DNA of 64,000 nucleotides from NCBI RefSeq assembly GCF_016462545.1, contig NZ_JAEMTA010000015.1, positions 33,221-97,220 on the forward strand, read 5' to 3'. Under the pieces are notes generated by a model, which was given only the letters and a program-made list of their open reading frames with translations, ran no database searches and was not told where the DNA came from. Numbering within the stretch: the stretch's first letter is position 1; each line of letters opens with the position of its first letter. This document shows positions 51,018-60,206 of the stretch, piece by piece. The position numbers and the translations under genes are program-made. The stretch comes from Mycolicibacterium sp. GTDB taxonomy: Bacteria; Actinomycetota; Actinomycetes; Mycobacteriales; Mycobacteriaceae.

Positions 51018-52274
51018 ATGAGCGAGCGCAAGCGAGTCGTCGTGGGCGTCGCGGGCGGCATCGCCGCCTACAAGGCGTGCACCGTGGTTCGTCGGCTCGC
51101 CGAAGCCGGTCACTCCATTCGCGTCGTTCCGACCGAATCCGCACTCCGCTTCGTGGGTGCCGCCACCTTCGAGGCACTGTCCGGGCACCCCGTGCGCACG
51201 GGTGTGTTCGAAGACGTCGACGAAGTGCCGCACGTCCGAATCGGGCAGGAGGCCGACCTCGTGGTCGTCGCCCCGGCCACGGCAGACCTGCTGGCGCGCG
51301 CGGTAGCAGGACGCGCCGACGATCTGCTGACCGCCACCCTGCTCACCGCACGATGTCCGGTGCTGTTCGCGCCAGCCATGCACACGGAGATGTGGTTGCA
51401 CCCTGCCACGGTCCAGAACGTAGAGACACTCCGGCGACGCGGGAACGTCGTGCTCGAACCGGCGTCGGGGCGGCTCACCGGAGCGGACAGCGGCGCGGGC
51501 CGGCTACCCGAGCCGGAGGAGATCTCGACGTTCGCCCAACTGCTGCTCGACCGTCCCGATGCGATGCCGTTCGACCTCGACGGTGTCAAGGTACTGGTCA
51601 CCGCCGGCGGTACCCGCGAACCGCTGGACCCGGTGCGCTTCATCGGCAACCGCAGCTCTGGCAAGCAGGGATACGCGATGGCTCGCGTGGCGGCACAGCG
51701 AGGGGCCGACGTGACGCTGATCGCCGGCAACACCGCAGGGCTCGCCGACCCCGCCGGCGTGGAGGTCGTGCACGTCGGTTCGGCCAGTCAGCTGCATGAC
51801 GCGGTGTCCAAGCACGCACCGGATGCCCATGTGCTGGTGATGGCCGCCGCCGTAGCCGACTTCAAGCCCACCCACGTCGCGACCAGCAAGATCAAGAAAT
51901 CCCACGAGCCGGGTGCCGCGGCTGCGCCCGCGATCGAGCTCACGCGGACCGACGACGTGCTCGCAGGCACCGTCCGAGCCCGCGCCGACGGTCAACTGCC
52001 CAACATGCAGGCCATCGTCGGATTCGCTGCCGAGACCGGTGATGCCAACGGCGACGTCCTCTTCCACGCGCGGGCGAAACTGCAGCGCAAGGGGTGCGAT
52101 CTGTTGGTCGTCAACGCCGTCGGGGAAGGCCGCGCCTTCGAGGTGGACAACAACGACGGGTGGCTGCTGACCGCCGACGGCAACGAAGTCGCGCTGGAGC
52201 ACGGGTCGAAGACATTGATGTCGAGCCGTATCGTGGACGCGATCGTGGCGTTCCTCGGGAACCGTGCCGGGTGA
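51018..52274 (+). CDS. coaBC: Bifunctional phosphopantothenoylcysteine decarboxylase/synthetase
   Basis: A 418-residue fused enzyme of coenzyme A synthesis. The N-terminal FMN-dependent CoaC domain has GVAGGIAAYKACTVVRRL, the active-site His in EVPHVRIGQEADLVVVAPAT-type sequence and PAMHTEMWLHPA. The CoaB domain starts near residue 190 with VLVTAGGTREPLDPVRFIGN and continues RSSGKQGYAMARVAAQRG. ATG 51018 follows GGAG at seven bases; GTG 51012 is also in frame. It is 63 bp after rpoZ. Confidence 0.96.
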   Translation: MSERKRVVVGVAGGIAAYKACTVVRRLAEAGHSIRVVPTESALRFVGAATFEALSGHPVRTGVFEDVDEVPHVRIGQEADLVVVAPATADLLARAVAGRADDLLTATLLTARCPVLFAPAMHTEMWLHPATVQNVETLRRRGNVVLEPASGRLTGADSGAGRLPEPEEISTFAQLLLDRPDAMPFDLDGVKVLVTAGGTREPLDPVRFIGNRSSGKQGYAMARVAAQRGADVTLIAGNTAGLADPAGVEVVHVGSASQLHDAVSKHAPDAHVLVMAAAVADFKPTHVATSKIKKSHEPGAAAAPAIELTRTDDVLAGTVRARADGQLPNMQAIVGFAAETGDANGDVLFHARAKLQRKGCDLLVVNAVGEGRAFEVDNNDGWLLTADGNEVALEHGSKTLMSSRIVDAIVAFLGNRAG

Positions 52275-52329
52275 CAAGGTCAACAGCGACACGCTGCACA
52301 TAAGTGTTGCGCCTCGGCTGGGCGCAGGC

Positions 52330-52356
52330 TTGGCTGCAGCAGGGCATCGATATGAT
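52330..52356 (+). promoter_or_regulatory. Promoter of metK
   Basis: TATGAT at 52351-52356 is a near-consensus -10. TTGGCT at 52330-52335 is a plausible -35, 15 bp away. Transcription would start around 52363, giving a leader of about 27 nt that holds the Shine-Dalgarno GGAAAGGGA before GTG 52390. No SAM riboswitch is visible in this short leader. Confidence 0.6.
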
Positions 52357-52389
52357 TCGCACAACTAAGTTTCGGAAAGGGATGACAAC

Positions 52390-53598
52390 GTGAGCAAAGG
52401 TCGGCTGTTTACCAGTGAGTCGGTGACAGAGGGACACCCCGACAAGATCTGTGACGCGATCAGCGACTCGGTGCTCGACGCACTCCTCGCTCAGGACCCC
52501 AAGTCCCGCGTGGCAGTCGAGACGTTGGTGACCACCGGACAGGTGCACGTCGTCGGGGAGGTCACCACGACGGCCAAGGAGGCGTTCGCCGACATCCCGA
52601 CCACCGTGCGGGAACGCATCCTCGAGATCGGTTACGACTCGTCGGACAAGGGTTTCGACGGCGAAACCTGTGGCGTGAACATCGGTATCGGACGTCAGTC
52701 GCCCGACATCGCGCAAGGTGTCGACACCGCCCACGAGACGCGCGTCGAGGGTGCCGGTGATCCGCTGGACGCGCAGGGCGCAGGGGACCAGGGCCTGATG
52801 TTCGGCTACGCCATCAAGGACACGCCCGAGTTGATGCCGCTGCCGATCGCGATCGCGCACCGGCTCGCCCGCAGGCTGACCGAGGTTCGCAAGAGTGGCG
52901 TCCTGGACTACCTGCGGCCCGACGGCAAGACCCAGGTCACCGTCCAATATGACGGCAATACCCCGGTTCGGCTGGACACCGTCGTGCTGTCCACTCAGCA
53001 CGCCGACGGCATCGACCTCGAAGCCGGCCTGACGCCGGACATTCGCGAGAAGGTCGTCAACACCGTGCTGGCCGACCTCAACCACGAATCGATGGACACC
53101 TCCGACTACCGACTGCTGGTGAACCCCACCGGCAAGTTCGTCCTCGGTGGCCCGATGGGTGACGCCGGCCTGACCGGTCGCAAGATCATCGTCGACACCT
53201 ACGGCGGATGGGCCCGCCACGGCGGCGGCGCCTTCTCCGGCAAGGATCCGTCCAAGGTGGACCGTTCCGCCGCGTACGCGATGCGGTGGGTGGCCAAGAA
53301 CGTCGTCGCCGCCGGACTGGCGGAACGCGTGGAGGTCCAGGTCGCGTACGCGATCGGCAAGGCCGCCCCGGTCGGGCTGTTCGTCGAGACCTTCGGCTCG
53401 GAAACCGTCGACCCGGCCCGCATCGAGAAGGCCATCACCTCGGTATTCGACCTGCGCCCCGGCGCCATCGTCCGCGACCTCGACCTGTTGCGCCCGATCT
53501 ACGCGCCGACCGCGGCCTACGGCCACTTCGGCCGGACCGACATCGAGCTGCCGTGGGAGCAGACGAACAAGGTGGACGAGCTGAAGGCGTCCGTCTAG
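52390..53598 (+). CDS. metK: S-adenosylmethionine synthetase
   Basis: A 402-residue enzyme making SAM from methionine and ATP. Motifs: [38 protein letters not shown], and the P-loop-like [19 protein letters not shown]. Length fits the family. It stands alone with its own promoter between coaBC and the amidase operon and ends at a very strong stem-loop. Confidence 0.97.
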   Translation: MSKGRLFTSESVTEGHPDKICDAISDSVLDALLAQDPKSRVAVETLVTTGQVHVVGEVTTTAKEAFADIPTTVRERILEIGYDSSDKGFDGETCGVNIGIGRQSPDIAQGVDTAHETRVEGAGDPLDAQGAGDQGLMFGYAIKDTPELMPLPIAIAHRLARRLTEVRKSGVLDYLRPDGKTQVTVQYDGNTPVRLDTVVLSTQHADGIDLEAGLTPDIREKVVNTVLADLNHESMDTSDYRLLVNPTGKFVLGGPMGDAGLTGRKIIVDTYGGWARHGGGAFSGKDPSKVDRSAAYAMRWVAKNVVAAGLAERVEVQVAYAIGKAAPVGLFVETFGSETVDPARIEKAITSVFDLRPGAIVRDLDLLRPIYAPTAAYGHFGRTDIELPWEQTNKVDELKASV

Positions 53599-53603
53599 TT
53601 TCC

Positions 53604-53664
53604 CGCGAGCAGTCGCAAAGGGCCCTCAATCGCCGTGATTGAGGGCCTTTTGCGACTGCTCGCG
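53604..53664. terminator. metK terminator with a 28-bp stem
   Basis: The arms 53604-53631 and 53637-53664 pair over 28 bp with one G-T position and a 5-base loop. The right side includes CCTTTTGCG, giving a short T-run in the middle. It begins five bases after the metK stop. The outer part shares GCGAGC..CGCAAAG.GCC with the element between carA and carB. Confidence 0.85.
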
Positions 53665-53696
53665 CGGTCGGCCGCCATGTCCAGCAGGATGGGGTC

Positions 53697-54710
53697 ATGC
53701 AACACGTGACCTTCGTGCCGACCGTCGATCAACTCGCATACACCTTCGGCGGCGCCGGGCCGGTCATGCGGATCACCCCGAGGACGGCCCTGACCCTGTG
53801 GACCGAGGACGCCTACGGCGGCCGCATCACCAGCAAGGCCGACGTCGCCACCACGGCGTTGAACACCGAGGACCTCAACCCGCAGACCGGCCCGTTCTGG
53901 ATCGAGGGCGCCGAGCCAGGGGACACGCTGGCCGTACACCTGGTCGATCTGACGCCGTCGCGGACGTGGGGCGCGTCGACGCTGATCCCGTTCTTCGGCG
54001 GTCTCACCAGCATTCCGGCCAGCCCGACGCTGCAGGACCCGCTGCCCGAGCGCACCTACATCTACGACTACGACGCGGGCACCGAGACGCTGGGGTTCTC
54101 GGCGCTGGGGAGCGACTTCCAGCTGCGTCTGCCTGCCAACCCCATGCTCGGCACGGTCGGTGTAGCGCCGGCTCGACGCGAGGTCCGGACGTCGCTGGTG
54201 CCCGACTACTTCGGCGGCAACATGGACAGCCCCGAAATGGCAGCGGGTGCAACGTGTTACCTCCGGGTGAACGTCGCCGGTGCGCTGTTCTCCCTCGGTG
54301 ACGGCCACTACCGGCAGGGCGAGGGTGAGTCCTGCGGCACCGCCGTGGAGGGTGCCATGCACGTGACCGCGATCGTCGACCTGATCAAGGGTGGTGGACC
54401 GGCCTGGCCACGGATCGAGACCGACACGCACCTGATGTGCATCGGTTCGGGGCGTCCACTCGAAGAGGCGTGGCGGGCAGGCCAGGTGGAGATGATCGAC
54501 TGGCTGGGCCAACTGTACGGTCTGGATCGTCTGGACGCCTATCAGCTGCTCAGTCAGATCTCGGAGGTGCCCATCGCCAACGTCGTCGACACCAACTACA
54601 GCGCGGTGACCAAGGTCGACAAGCGACTCCTGCCTGCAGCGGTGGCCTTCGACGGTCTGCACGACGAATTGCGAAGTGCTGCAAGATCACTCGGATCTAT
54701 CTCGTACTAG
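53697..54710 (+). CDS. Acetamidase/formamidase family protein
   Basis: A 337-residue hydrolase of the FmdA/AmdA family, which cleaves short amides such as formamide or acetamide to acid and ammonia. Recognisable parts: NTEDLNPQTGPFWIEGAEPG, GDTLAVHLVDL, the GDGHYRQGEGESCGTAVEGA block with His and Glu/Cys residues near the active site, and DTHLMCIGSG. It is the first gene of a three-gene series (SDR nine bases later, then cupin). The start is ATG 53697, right after the metK terminator. The true amide is unknown. Confidence 0.9.
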   Translation: MQHVTFVPTVDQLAYTFGGAGPVMRITPRTALTLWTEDAYGGRITSKADVATTALNTEDLNPQTGPFWIEGAEPGDTLAVHLVDLTPSRTWGASTLIPFFGGLTSIPASPTLQDPLPERTYIYDYDAGTETLGFSALGSDFQLRLPANPMLGTVGVAPARREVRTSLVPDYFGGNMDSPEMAAGATCYLRVNVAGALFSLGDGHYRQGEGESCGTAVEGAMHVTAIVDLIKGGGPAWPRIETDTHLMCIGSGRPLEEAWRAGQVEMIDWLGQLYGLDRLDAYQLLSQISEVPIANVVDTNYSAVTKVDKRLLPAAVAFDGLHDELRSAARSLGSISY

Positions 54711-54719
54711 GGGAGATGC

Positions 54720-55466
54720 ATGGAACTCGGACTGACTGGTAAGCGCTTCCTCGTCAGCGGCGGCACCCGCGGGATCGGCCGGGCCATCGTCGAAGGGCTG
54801 TTGGCCGAAGGGGCCGACGTCGCGTTCTGCGCGCGCTCGGCGGAAGCGGTTGCCGAGGCACAGGCGGAGCTGTCTGCAGATGGCAGCATCGCCTTCGGCA
54901 GCGCGGTCGACGTGGCTGATCAACCCGCACTCGCCGATTGGGTCGCCAGTAGCGCCGAATCGCTGGGGAGCATCGACGGCGTGGTGGCCAACGTCAGCGC
55001 CCTCTCCGATGATTGGCGAAGCGGCATCGACGTGGATCTGATGGGCACCGTCGGTCTGGTCGACGCCGCGTTACCCCATCTGCTGGCGACCGGCGCGGGG
55101 TCGATCGTCACCATCTCCAGTGTGTCCGGCCGCGAGATCGACGTCTTCGCAGGGGCTTACGGCACCATGAAGGCAGCCGTCATCCACTACACGCAGGGCC
55201 TGGCGTACCAGCTGGCGGGCCGGGGTGTGCGGGCCAACACCGTCAGCCCGGGCAACACCTACTTCCCCGGCGGCGTGTGGCCGTCGATCGAGCAGGACGA
55301 CCCGGAACTCTTCGCCACGGCGCTCGGTCTGAACCCGACGGGTCGCATGGCGACACCAGGGGAGGTCGCCAATGCCGTTGTCTTCCTGAGTAGTTCGGCG
55401 GCAAGCTTCATCTCCGGGACCAACCTCGTGGTCGACGGTGCGCTGACCCGGGGCGTGCAGCTATGA
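54720..55466 (+). CDS. SDR family oxidoreductase
   Basis: A 248-residue short-chain dehydrogenase. The Gly motif is VSGGTRGIGRAIVEG, the active site reads SSVSGREIDVFAGAYGTMKA with Tyr-x-x-x-Lys, and the C-terminus is SGTNLVVDGALTRG. The NAG motif is replaced by NVS (VVANVSALS). This is unusual but found in some SDRs. Operon with the amidase (nine-base gap) and cupin (4-bp overlap). The substrate is unknown. Confidence 0.9.
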   Translation: MELGLTGKRFLVSGGTRGIGRAIVEGLLAEGADVAFCARSAEAVAEAQAELSADGSIAFGSAVDVADQPALADWVASSAESLGSIDGVVANVSALSDDWRSGIDVDLMGTVGLVDAALPHLLATGAGSIVTISSVSGREIDVFAGAYGTMKAAVIHYTQGLAYQLAGRGVRANTVSPGNTYFPGGVWPSIEQDDPELFATALGLNPTGRMATPGEVANAVVFLSSSAASFISGTNLVVDGALTRGVQL

Positions 55467-55930
55467 GCGCCGCCTATCTCGCCCAACCAGATCAGCAACA
55501 GCAACTGGAATGGCTCGACGGAGGCACGCTGGCGATCCTGCTCGACGGCAAGGCCACCAATGGCCAACTCATGGTCGGGCGGTTCGACGTGAGCGAGGGC
55601 GAAGCGCCGCCATACCATCGCCACACCCACGAAGACGAGGTCTTCATGCTCATCAAGGGTACGGCGCTGGTGTGGGTCGACGACCAGGAGATGGAACTGG
55701 CCGAGGGTGGAATCGTGTTCCTGCCCAAGATGATTCCGCACGCCTACCGAATCACCTCGAAGACGGCCGATCTGCTGATGATCAATACGCCCGCCGGCAT
55801 CGAAGGGATGTTTCGGCACGCGGGCCGTGACAGGTCGACACCGCGACCCGACGGCTTCGAGATCTCGCCGGCGCTGCTCGCCGAGGCCTCCGAGAAGTAC
55901 GACAGCGTGATCGTCGGCCCGCCGCGCTGA
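55463..55930 (+). CDS. Cupin domain protein
   Basis: A 155-residue single-cupin protein. Motif 1 reads PPYHRHTHEDEVFMLIKGTA, with the two His and the Glu as metal ligands, and motif 2 reads PKMIPHAYRITS with the third His. Members range from dioxygenases and isomerases to binding proteins. Overlap with the SDR gene by four bases puts it in the same pathway. It ends 4 bp before the convergent monooxygenase. Confidence 0.88.
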   Translation: MSAAYLAQPDQQQQLEWLDGGTLAILLDGKATNGQLMVGRFDVSEGEAPPYHRHTHEDEVFMLIKGTALVWVDDQEMELAEGGIVFLPKMIPHAYRITSKTADLLMINTPAGIEGMFRHAGRDRSTPRPDGFEISPALLAEASEKYDSVIVGPPR

Positions 55931-55934
55931 TCGG

Positions 55935-57416
55935 CTACCCGCTGAACTCGTAATCGGCGAGCGGGAAGCGACGGCTGCGCCACATCGCCTCGGCGGTGGT
56001 GGTGGGCCGCAGCGGCACGTCGCCGTTCTGATCGAAGTAGTAGCTGTTGGCCAGGGCGCAGCTGTCCTGCCAGAAGATCTGGCGGTGGCGCTTGCGCATC
56101 ATCTCCGCGAAGAACCGATCGTTGGCCTCTTGGGACACCTCTACGCGAGTGGCGCCTTCGTTCGTCGCCTGCTTGAGGCATCTGACGATGTGGTGCGTCT
56201 GCGTCTCGATCAACGCGAAGTAGGACGACCCCACGTAGCCGTAAGGACCCATCACACTGAAAAAGTTCGGGAAGCCGGGCACGGAGACGCCCTCGTAGGC
56301 CTGCAGCCTTCGCTCCGACCAGAACTCGGCGAGTGATCGCCCGGCCGATCCGGTGACCGGGAACGTGGGAATGCTGTCGACGTCCATCACCTTGAACCCG
56401 GTCGCCAGAATGAGCACGTCGACGTCGCGGACCTGCCCGTCGGCGGTGGCGACGCCGGAGCCGGTCACCTTCTCGATCGGGTCGGTGACGAGCTCGACGT
56501 TGTCGCGGTTGTACGTCGACAGGTACGTGTTGTGAAATCCGGGTCGTTTACAGCCGACCGCGTATCGAGGAGTGAGCTTGTCCCGCACCTCCGGATCGTG
56601 CACCTCGCGCCGCAGGAAGGCCCTGCCCATCTTCTCGGCCCGCTTGGCGAGCGGGAACACCGTGTAGTACTGCGCCGAGATGGTGAACGTCAGCTCGACG
56701 TAGGCCTGGCTCAGCAGTCGCTGGAGCACCTTGCCGCCGGGAACCCGCATTGCCCAGCGTGCCGCGGCGGGCAGCGGCACGTCCAGCTTCGGCATGCACC
56801 AGATGGGCGTGCGCTGGAACACGGTCAGCTGCTCGACGAGCGGCGCGATCTCGGGAATCACCTGTACCGCAGAGGCACCCGTGCCGATGATCGCGACCCG
56901 CTTGCCGGACAGATCCTGGGAGTGGTCCCACCGTGCGGTGTGCATCGTGATGCCCGCGAAGCTGTCGACGCCGTCGATGTCAGGAAGATTGGGCACGGTG
57001 AGCACGCCGCTGGCGTTGACGATGAAACGGGCGGTCAGCGCCTCACCCGAATCGAGATCGACTCGCCACCAATCTGATTCGTCGTCGAACGCTGCCGCCG
57101 TCACCTTGGTGTTGAACCGGATCTTGCGGCGCAGACCGTACTTGTCGACGCAGCGGTCGGCGTAGGCCTTGAGTTCGCGGCCGGGTGCGTACGTTCGCGA
57201 CCAGTCCGCGCTCTGCTCGAACGAGAACTGATACGAGAACGACGGGATGTCCACCGCGATGCCGGGATACGTGTTCCAGTACCACGTTCCGCCGGGCTCC
57301 CCGCCGGCTTCGATGATCTGGTAGTCGCCCAGCCCGGCCTCGTCGAGCTGAATCGCTGCGCCGATGCCGGAGAAGCCGGCTCCGACGATGATGGTGTGGA
57401 AGTCGGGTTCGGCCAT
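55935..57416 (-). CDS. Flavin-containing monooxygenase, Baeyer-Villiger type
   Basis: A 493-residue FAD/NADPH enzyme. FAD site: VGAGFSGIGAAIQL at about 11-24. The Baeyer-Villiger fingerprint F-x-G-x-x-x-H-x-x-x-W is exact in FAGITMHTARW near residue 155. The NADPH site is IIGTGASAVQVIPEIA and the late ATG motif is LATGFKVMD. Such enzymes insert oxygen next to a ketone to give an ester or lactone. It resembles Rv1393c in position, downstream of metK. The nlhH/lipI esterases upstream could hydrolyse its ester products. Confidence 0.93.
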   Translation of the reverse strand: MAEPDFHTIIVGAGFSGIGAAIQLDEAGLGDYQIIEAGGEPGGTWYWNTYPGIAVDIPSFSYQFSFEQSADWSRTYAPGRELKAYADRCVDKYGLRRKIRFNTKVTAAAFDDESDWWRVDLDSGEALTARFIVNASGVLTVPNLPDIDGVDSFAGITMHTARWDHSQDLSGKRVAIIGTGASAVQVIPEIAPLVEQLTVFQRTPIWCMPKLDVPLPAAARWAMRVPGGKVLQRLLSQAYVELTFTISAQYYTVFPLAKRAEKMGRAFLRREVHDPEVRDKLTPRYAVGCKRPGFHNTYLSTYNRDNVELVTDPIEKVTGSGVATADGQVRDVDVLILATGFKVMDVDSIPTFPVTGSAGRSLAEFWSERRLQAYEGVSVPGFPNFFSVMGPYGYVGSSYFALIETQTHHIVRCLKQATNEGATRVEVSQEANDRFFAEMMRKRHRQIFWQDSCALANSYYFDQNGDVPLRPTTTAEAMWRSRRFPLADYEFSG

Positions 57417-57516
57417 GGTGTGTACCTCCGTCTGCGTCGACGACGACCAAGCTACCCCGCTCGTGCCGTATGCGGTACCGCGGGTATCGGATGGACCGCG
57501 TAGCAGGCGGCCCGCG

Positions 57517-58488
57517 TCAGCGCGCGTCGTGCAGTGCGGCCTTCAGCGCGGCCAGTCCGCGATTGGTGGCCTCGGTCGCCGCGGGCGACGCCATCGCCAG
57601 ACTGACGTAACCGTGCACCATGGTCGGTTCGTTGCTCAATTGAACGGGAACGCCCGCAGCGGAGAGCAATTCGGCGTACTTCCCGCCGTCGTCACGCAGC
57701 GGGTCGTGCTCGGCGGTGCCGATGAACGCAGGTGCCAGACCCGCCAGGGTCGCGGCGTTGGCCGGGGCGATGTCGCTGGGCAGCGCCTTCGGATCGGACA
57801 TGTCCATCCCCGGCAGGTACCAGGTCAGGAACGCGGCGGTGACGTCGGCGTTGAGGATCGGCGCGTCCGCATTCTCGGTGAACGACGGCGCCGAGAGATC
57901 ACCCACCGCGACCGGATACCACAGCAACTGGAAGACCAGCGGGGGCCCACCGGCATCGCGCGCCCGCAGCGCCATGACCGCAGACAGGTTTCCGCCGGCG
58001 GAGTCACCGGCAACGGCGATCCGAGTGGGGTCCCCGCCGAGTTCGACTGCGTTCTCGGCGACCCACTGCAACGCCGCCCACGCGTCCTCCACGCCCGCGG
58101 GGAAGGGATGCTCCGGTGCGAGGCGGTAGTCGACCGACACCACGATCGCCTCGGCGCCGATCGCATGTGCCCGAGCGACGTGCTCGTGGGTGTCGAGGTC
58201 GCCGAGCGCCCAGCCGCCACCGTGGTAGAAGACCACGACCGGTAGATCCGTGTGCGCGTCGATGGGCGGCCAGTAGATCCGAACGGGAATGTCGGCGAGA
58301 TCGCCGTAACCGATCGTCCGCTCCTCGATTCGCATGTCCGGCAACATCTCCGCGGGCGGTTTCATCGCGCGGAGCTTCTCGCGAGCCACCTCGACACCGT
58401 CGTCGATGGTGAATTCGAGCGGCACTGCGTCGAGGAGCATCTTGAGGATCGGATCGATTCCGGGGCGTTCGGAGGTGGTGTCCGTCAT
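57517..58488 (-). CDS. nlhH: Carboxylesterase NlhH (hormone-sensitive lipase family)
   Basis: A 323-residue alpha/beta hydrolase. The oxyanion-hole motif HGGGWALGD starts at residue 89, the nucleophile is in [16 protein letters not shown], the acid in [15 protein letters not shown], and the His in PTMVHGYVSLAM. This is the HSL (family IV) pattern. Its N-terminus and position match M. tuberculosis Rv1399c (NlhH/LipH), which prefers short acyl esters. It follows lipI by four bases and is probably a tandem duplicate of it. Confidence 0.93.
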   Translation of the reverse strand: MTDTTSERPGIDPILKMLLDAVPLEFTIDDGVEVAREKLRAMKPPAEMLPDMRIEERTIGYGDLADIPVRIYWPPIDAHTDLPVVVFYHGGGWALGDLDTHEHVARAHAIGAEAIVVSVDYRLAPEHPFPAGVEDAWAALQWVAENAVELGGDPTRIAVAGDSAGGNLSAVMALRARDAGGPPLVFQLLWYPVAVGDLSAPSFTENADAPILNADVTAAFLTWYLPGMDMSDPKALPSDIAPANAATLAGLAPAFIGTAEHDPLRDDGGKYAELLSAAGVPVQLSNEPTMVHGYVSLAMASPAATEATNRGLAALKAALHDAR

Positions 58489-58492
58489 GCGC

Positions 58493-59446
58493 TCAGGCTA
58501 GCGCGCGACGCAGCGCTGACAATCCCCGATCGACGGCGTCGGTGGCGGCAGGCACGACGCCTGCATACCCGAGATAGCCGTGCACGAGTGTGTGGGCGTT
58601 GTGGACCTCCACGGGTACTCCCGCAGCGGCCAGCAACTCGCCGTAGCGGACACCGTCGTCGCGCAGTGGATCGTGGCCCGCGACCGCGATGTAGGCGGGC
58701 GCCAGCCGAGACAGGTCCGCTGCGCGAGCGGGAACCAGCGTTGCGGGCGGGTTCTTCAGATCCTGTCCCCGGGCGTACCAGCGGGAGAACTCCGAGACCG
58801 CGTCGACGGCGAGGATTGGCGCGTCGGCGTTCTCGGTGAACGACGGCAACGACGTATCCCAGGTGGTGGCCGGGTACCAGAGCAGCTGAAAGACGATGGG
58901 CGGTCCACCCGTGTCCCGCGATAGTTGAGCGGCGACCGCCGCGAGGTTGCCGCCCGCGGAGTCACCCGCGACCGCCAACCGAGTCGCGTCGGCTCCGAGT
59001 TCGTGGGCGTTTTCGGCCACCCATTGGGTCGCCGCCCAGACGTCGTCCACCGCCGCGGGGTACGGATGTTCCGGCGCGAGGCGGTAGTCGACGGAGACCA
59101 CCAGCGCGCCTGATCCCACCGCATGGCCGCGCGCATCGCCGTCGTAGCTGTCGAGGTCGCCGACGACCCATCCACCGCCGTGAAAGAACATCACCACCGG
59201 GACGGGTCCGTCCGCGGCCTCGGGTGGCCAGTACAACCGGATCGGCACCGGGCCGCCAGGACCGTCGATGGTCCGGTCCTCCACCCGCAGTCCCTGATGG
59301 ACCGGGCGACGGGGCAGGTCACGAAACCGCTGCCGGGCTGCCTCGGGACCACCCTCGGTCGTCAACCGGAAGGGCACTGCTTCCAGTACCTTCTGCAGGA
59401 TGGCATCCAGACCTGGCTTGTCGGCGGAGTCGGCGGTGAGGGGCAT
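58493..59446 (-). CDS. lipI: Carboxylesterase LipI-like (hormone-sensitive lipase family)
   Basis: A 317-residue alpha/beta hydrolase parallel to the neighbouring nlhH product. HGGGWVVGD starts at residue 89 as in NlhH, then [32 protein letters not shown] and [12 protein letters not shown]. It corresponds in position to Rv1400c. ATG 59446 is chosen; an in-frame GTG at 59536 would add 30 residues and run into the divergent lysoplasmalogenase gene. It is co-transcribed with nlhH. Confidence 0.9.
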   Translation of the reverse strand: MPLTADSADKPGLDAILQKVLEAVPFRLTTEGGPEAARQRFRDLPRRPVHQGLRVEDRTIDGPGGPVPIRLYWPPEAADGPVPVVMFFHGGGWVVGDLDSYDGDARGHAVGSGALVVSVDYRLAPEHPYPAAVDDVWAATQWVAENAHELGADATRLAVAGDSAGGNLAAVAAQLSRDTGGPPIVFQLLWYPATTWDTSLPSFTENADAPILAVDAVSEFSRWYARGQDLKNPPATLVPARAADLSRLAPAYIAVAGHDPLRDDGVRYGELLAAAGVPVEVHNAHTLVHGYLGYAGVVPAATDAVDRGLSALRRALA

Positions 59447-59468
59447 CGCCTCACCGTACGCATCGAGG

Positions 59469-60206
59469 ATGACGCGAACGCTGTGGGGCGCAGCGTTGGT
59501 CGTCGGTGTGGCGTACGGAGTCTTCCTCGTCGTCACGGCACTTCGAGTGCCCGCCGGCGCCGAGCTGACAGGTCAGTTCGGTATGCAACCGGCCGTCAAG
59601 GCCCTGGCCGCGGTTCTGCTGGCGGCCGCGGCGCTCGGCCACCCTCGGCAGCGGGAACGTCGCTGGTTGGTCCCCGCCCTGGTGTTCTCGGCGGCCGGTG
59701 ACTACCTGCTGGCGATGCCCTGGTGGCAGCCGTCCTTCGTGCTCGGCCTCGGTGCCTTCCTCGTCGCGCATCTGTGCTTCCTGATCGCGTTGGCTCCGCT
59801 GGCGACCAGAACCCCGGGGCGGCTCTCGGCCGCGGCCGTCGTATGCGTCGCGTGCGTATCGCTGCTGATCTGGTTCTGGCCGCGGCTGATCGCCCAGGGC
59901 ATGGCGATTCCCGTGGTGCTCTACATGGTCGTGCTGGCCGCGATGGTGTGCGCCGCCCTGTTGGCTGGGCTCCCGACGCCGTGGACTGCGCTCGGCGCGG
60001 TGTGCTTCGCGGTGTCCGACGCGATGATCGGGATCGGGAAGTTCGTGCTGGAGGCCGGAGCCGGGCTGACCGCGACAGCAGGTTCGGAGGCGCTCGCCGT
60101 GCCGATCTGGTGGGCATATGCAGCGTCGCTGCTGTTGATCACCGCGGGATTCTTCTTCGGGCGTGCCACGCGCGTGTCCGAACGTTCTGCTACACCACCT
60201 GCGTGA
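59469..60206 (+). CDS. Lysoplasmalogenase (YhhN family) membrane protein
   Basis: A 245-residue protein with about eight hydrophobic segments, typical of YhhN/TMEM86. Conserved acidic residues appear in [14 protein letters not shown] and [12 protein letters not shown], which match the family's active-site helices. Vertebrate and some bacterial members cleave vinyl-ether lysophospholipids; the mycobacterial substrate is not known. ATG 59469 lies 22 bp from the divergent lipI start. Its stop overlaps the priA start (GTGA). It corresponds to Rv1401. Confidence 0.87.
   Translation: MTRTLWGAALVVGVAYGVFLVVTALRVPAGAELTGQFGMQPAVKALAAVLLAAAALGHPRQRERRWLVPALVFSAAGDYLLAMPWWQPSFVLGLGAFLVAHLCFLIALAPLATRTPGRLSAAAVVCVACVSLLIWFWPRLIAQGMAIPVVLYMVVLAAMVCAALLAGLPTPWTALGAVCFAVSDAMIGIGKFVLEAGAGLTATAGSEALAVPIWWAYAASLLLITAGFFFGRATRVSERSATPPA

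Noticed and set aside
52275..52389. SAM riboswitch before metK
   Set aside because: The leader from the predicted start is only about 27 nt and no riboswitch fold is visible; the upstream 5-bp hairpin is weak.
59447..59536. Longer N-terminus for the LipI-like esterase
   Set aside because: The 30 added residues overlap the divergent lysoplasmalogenase gene, and the shorter form aligns residue for residue with NlhH at HGGG.
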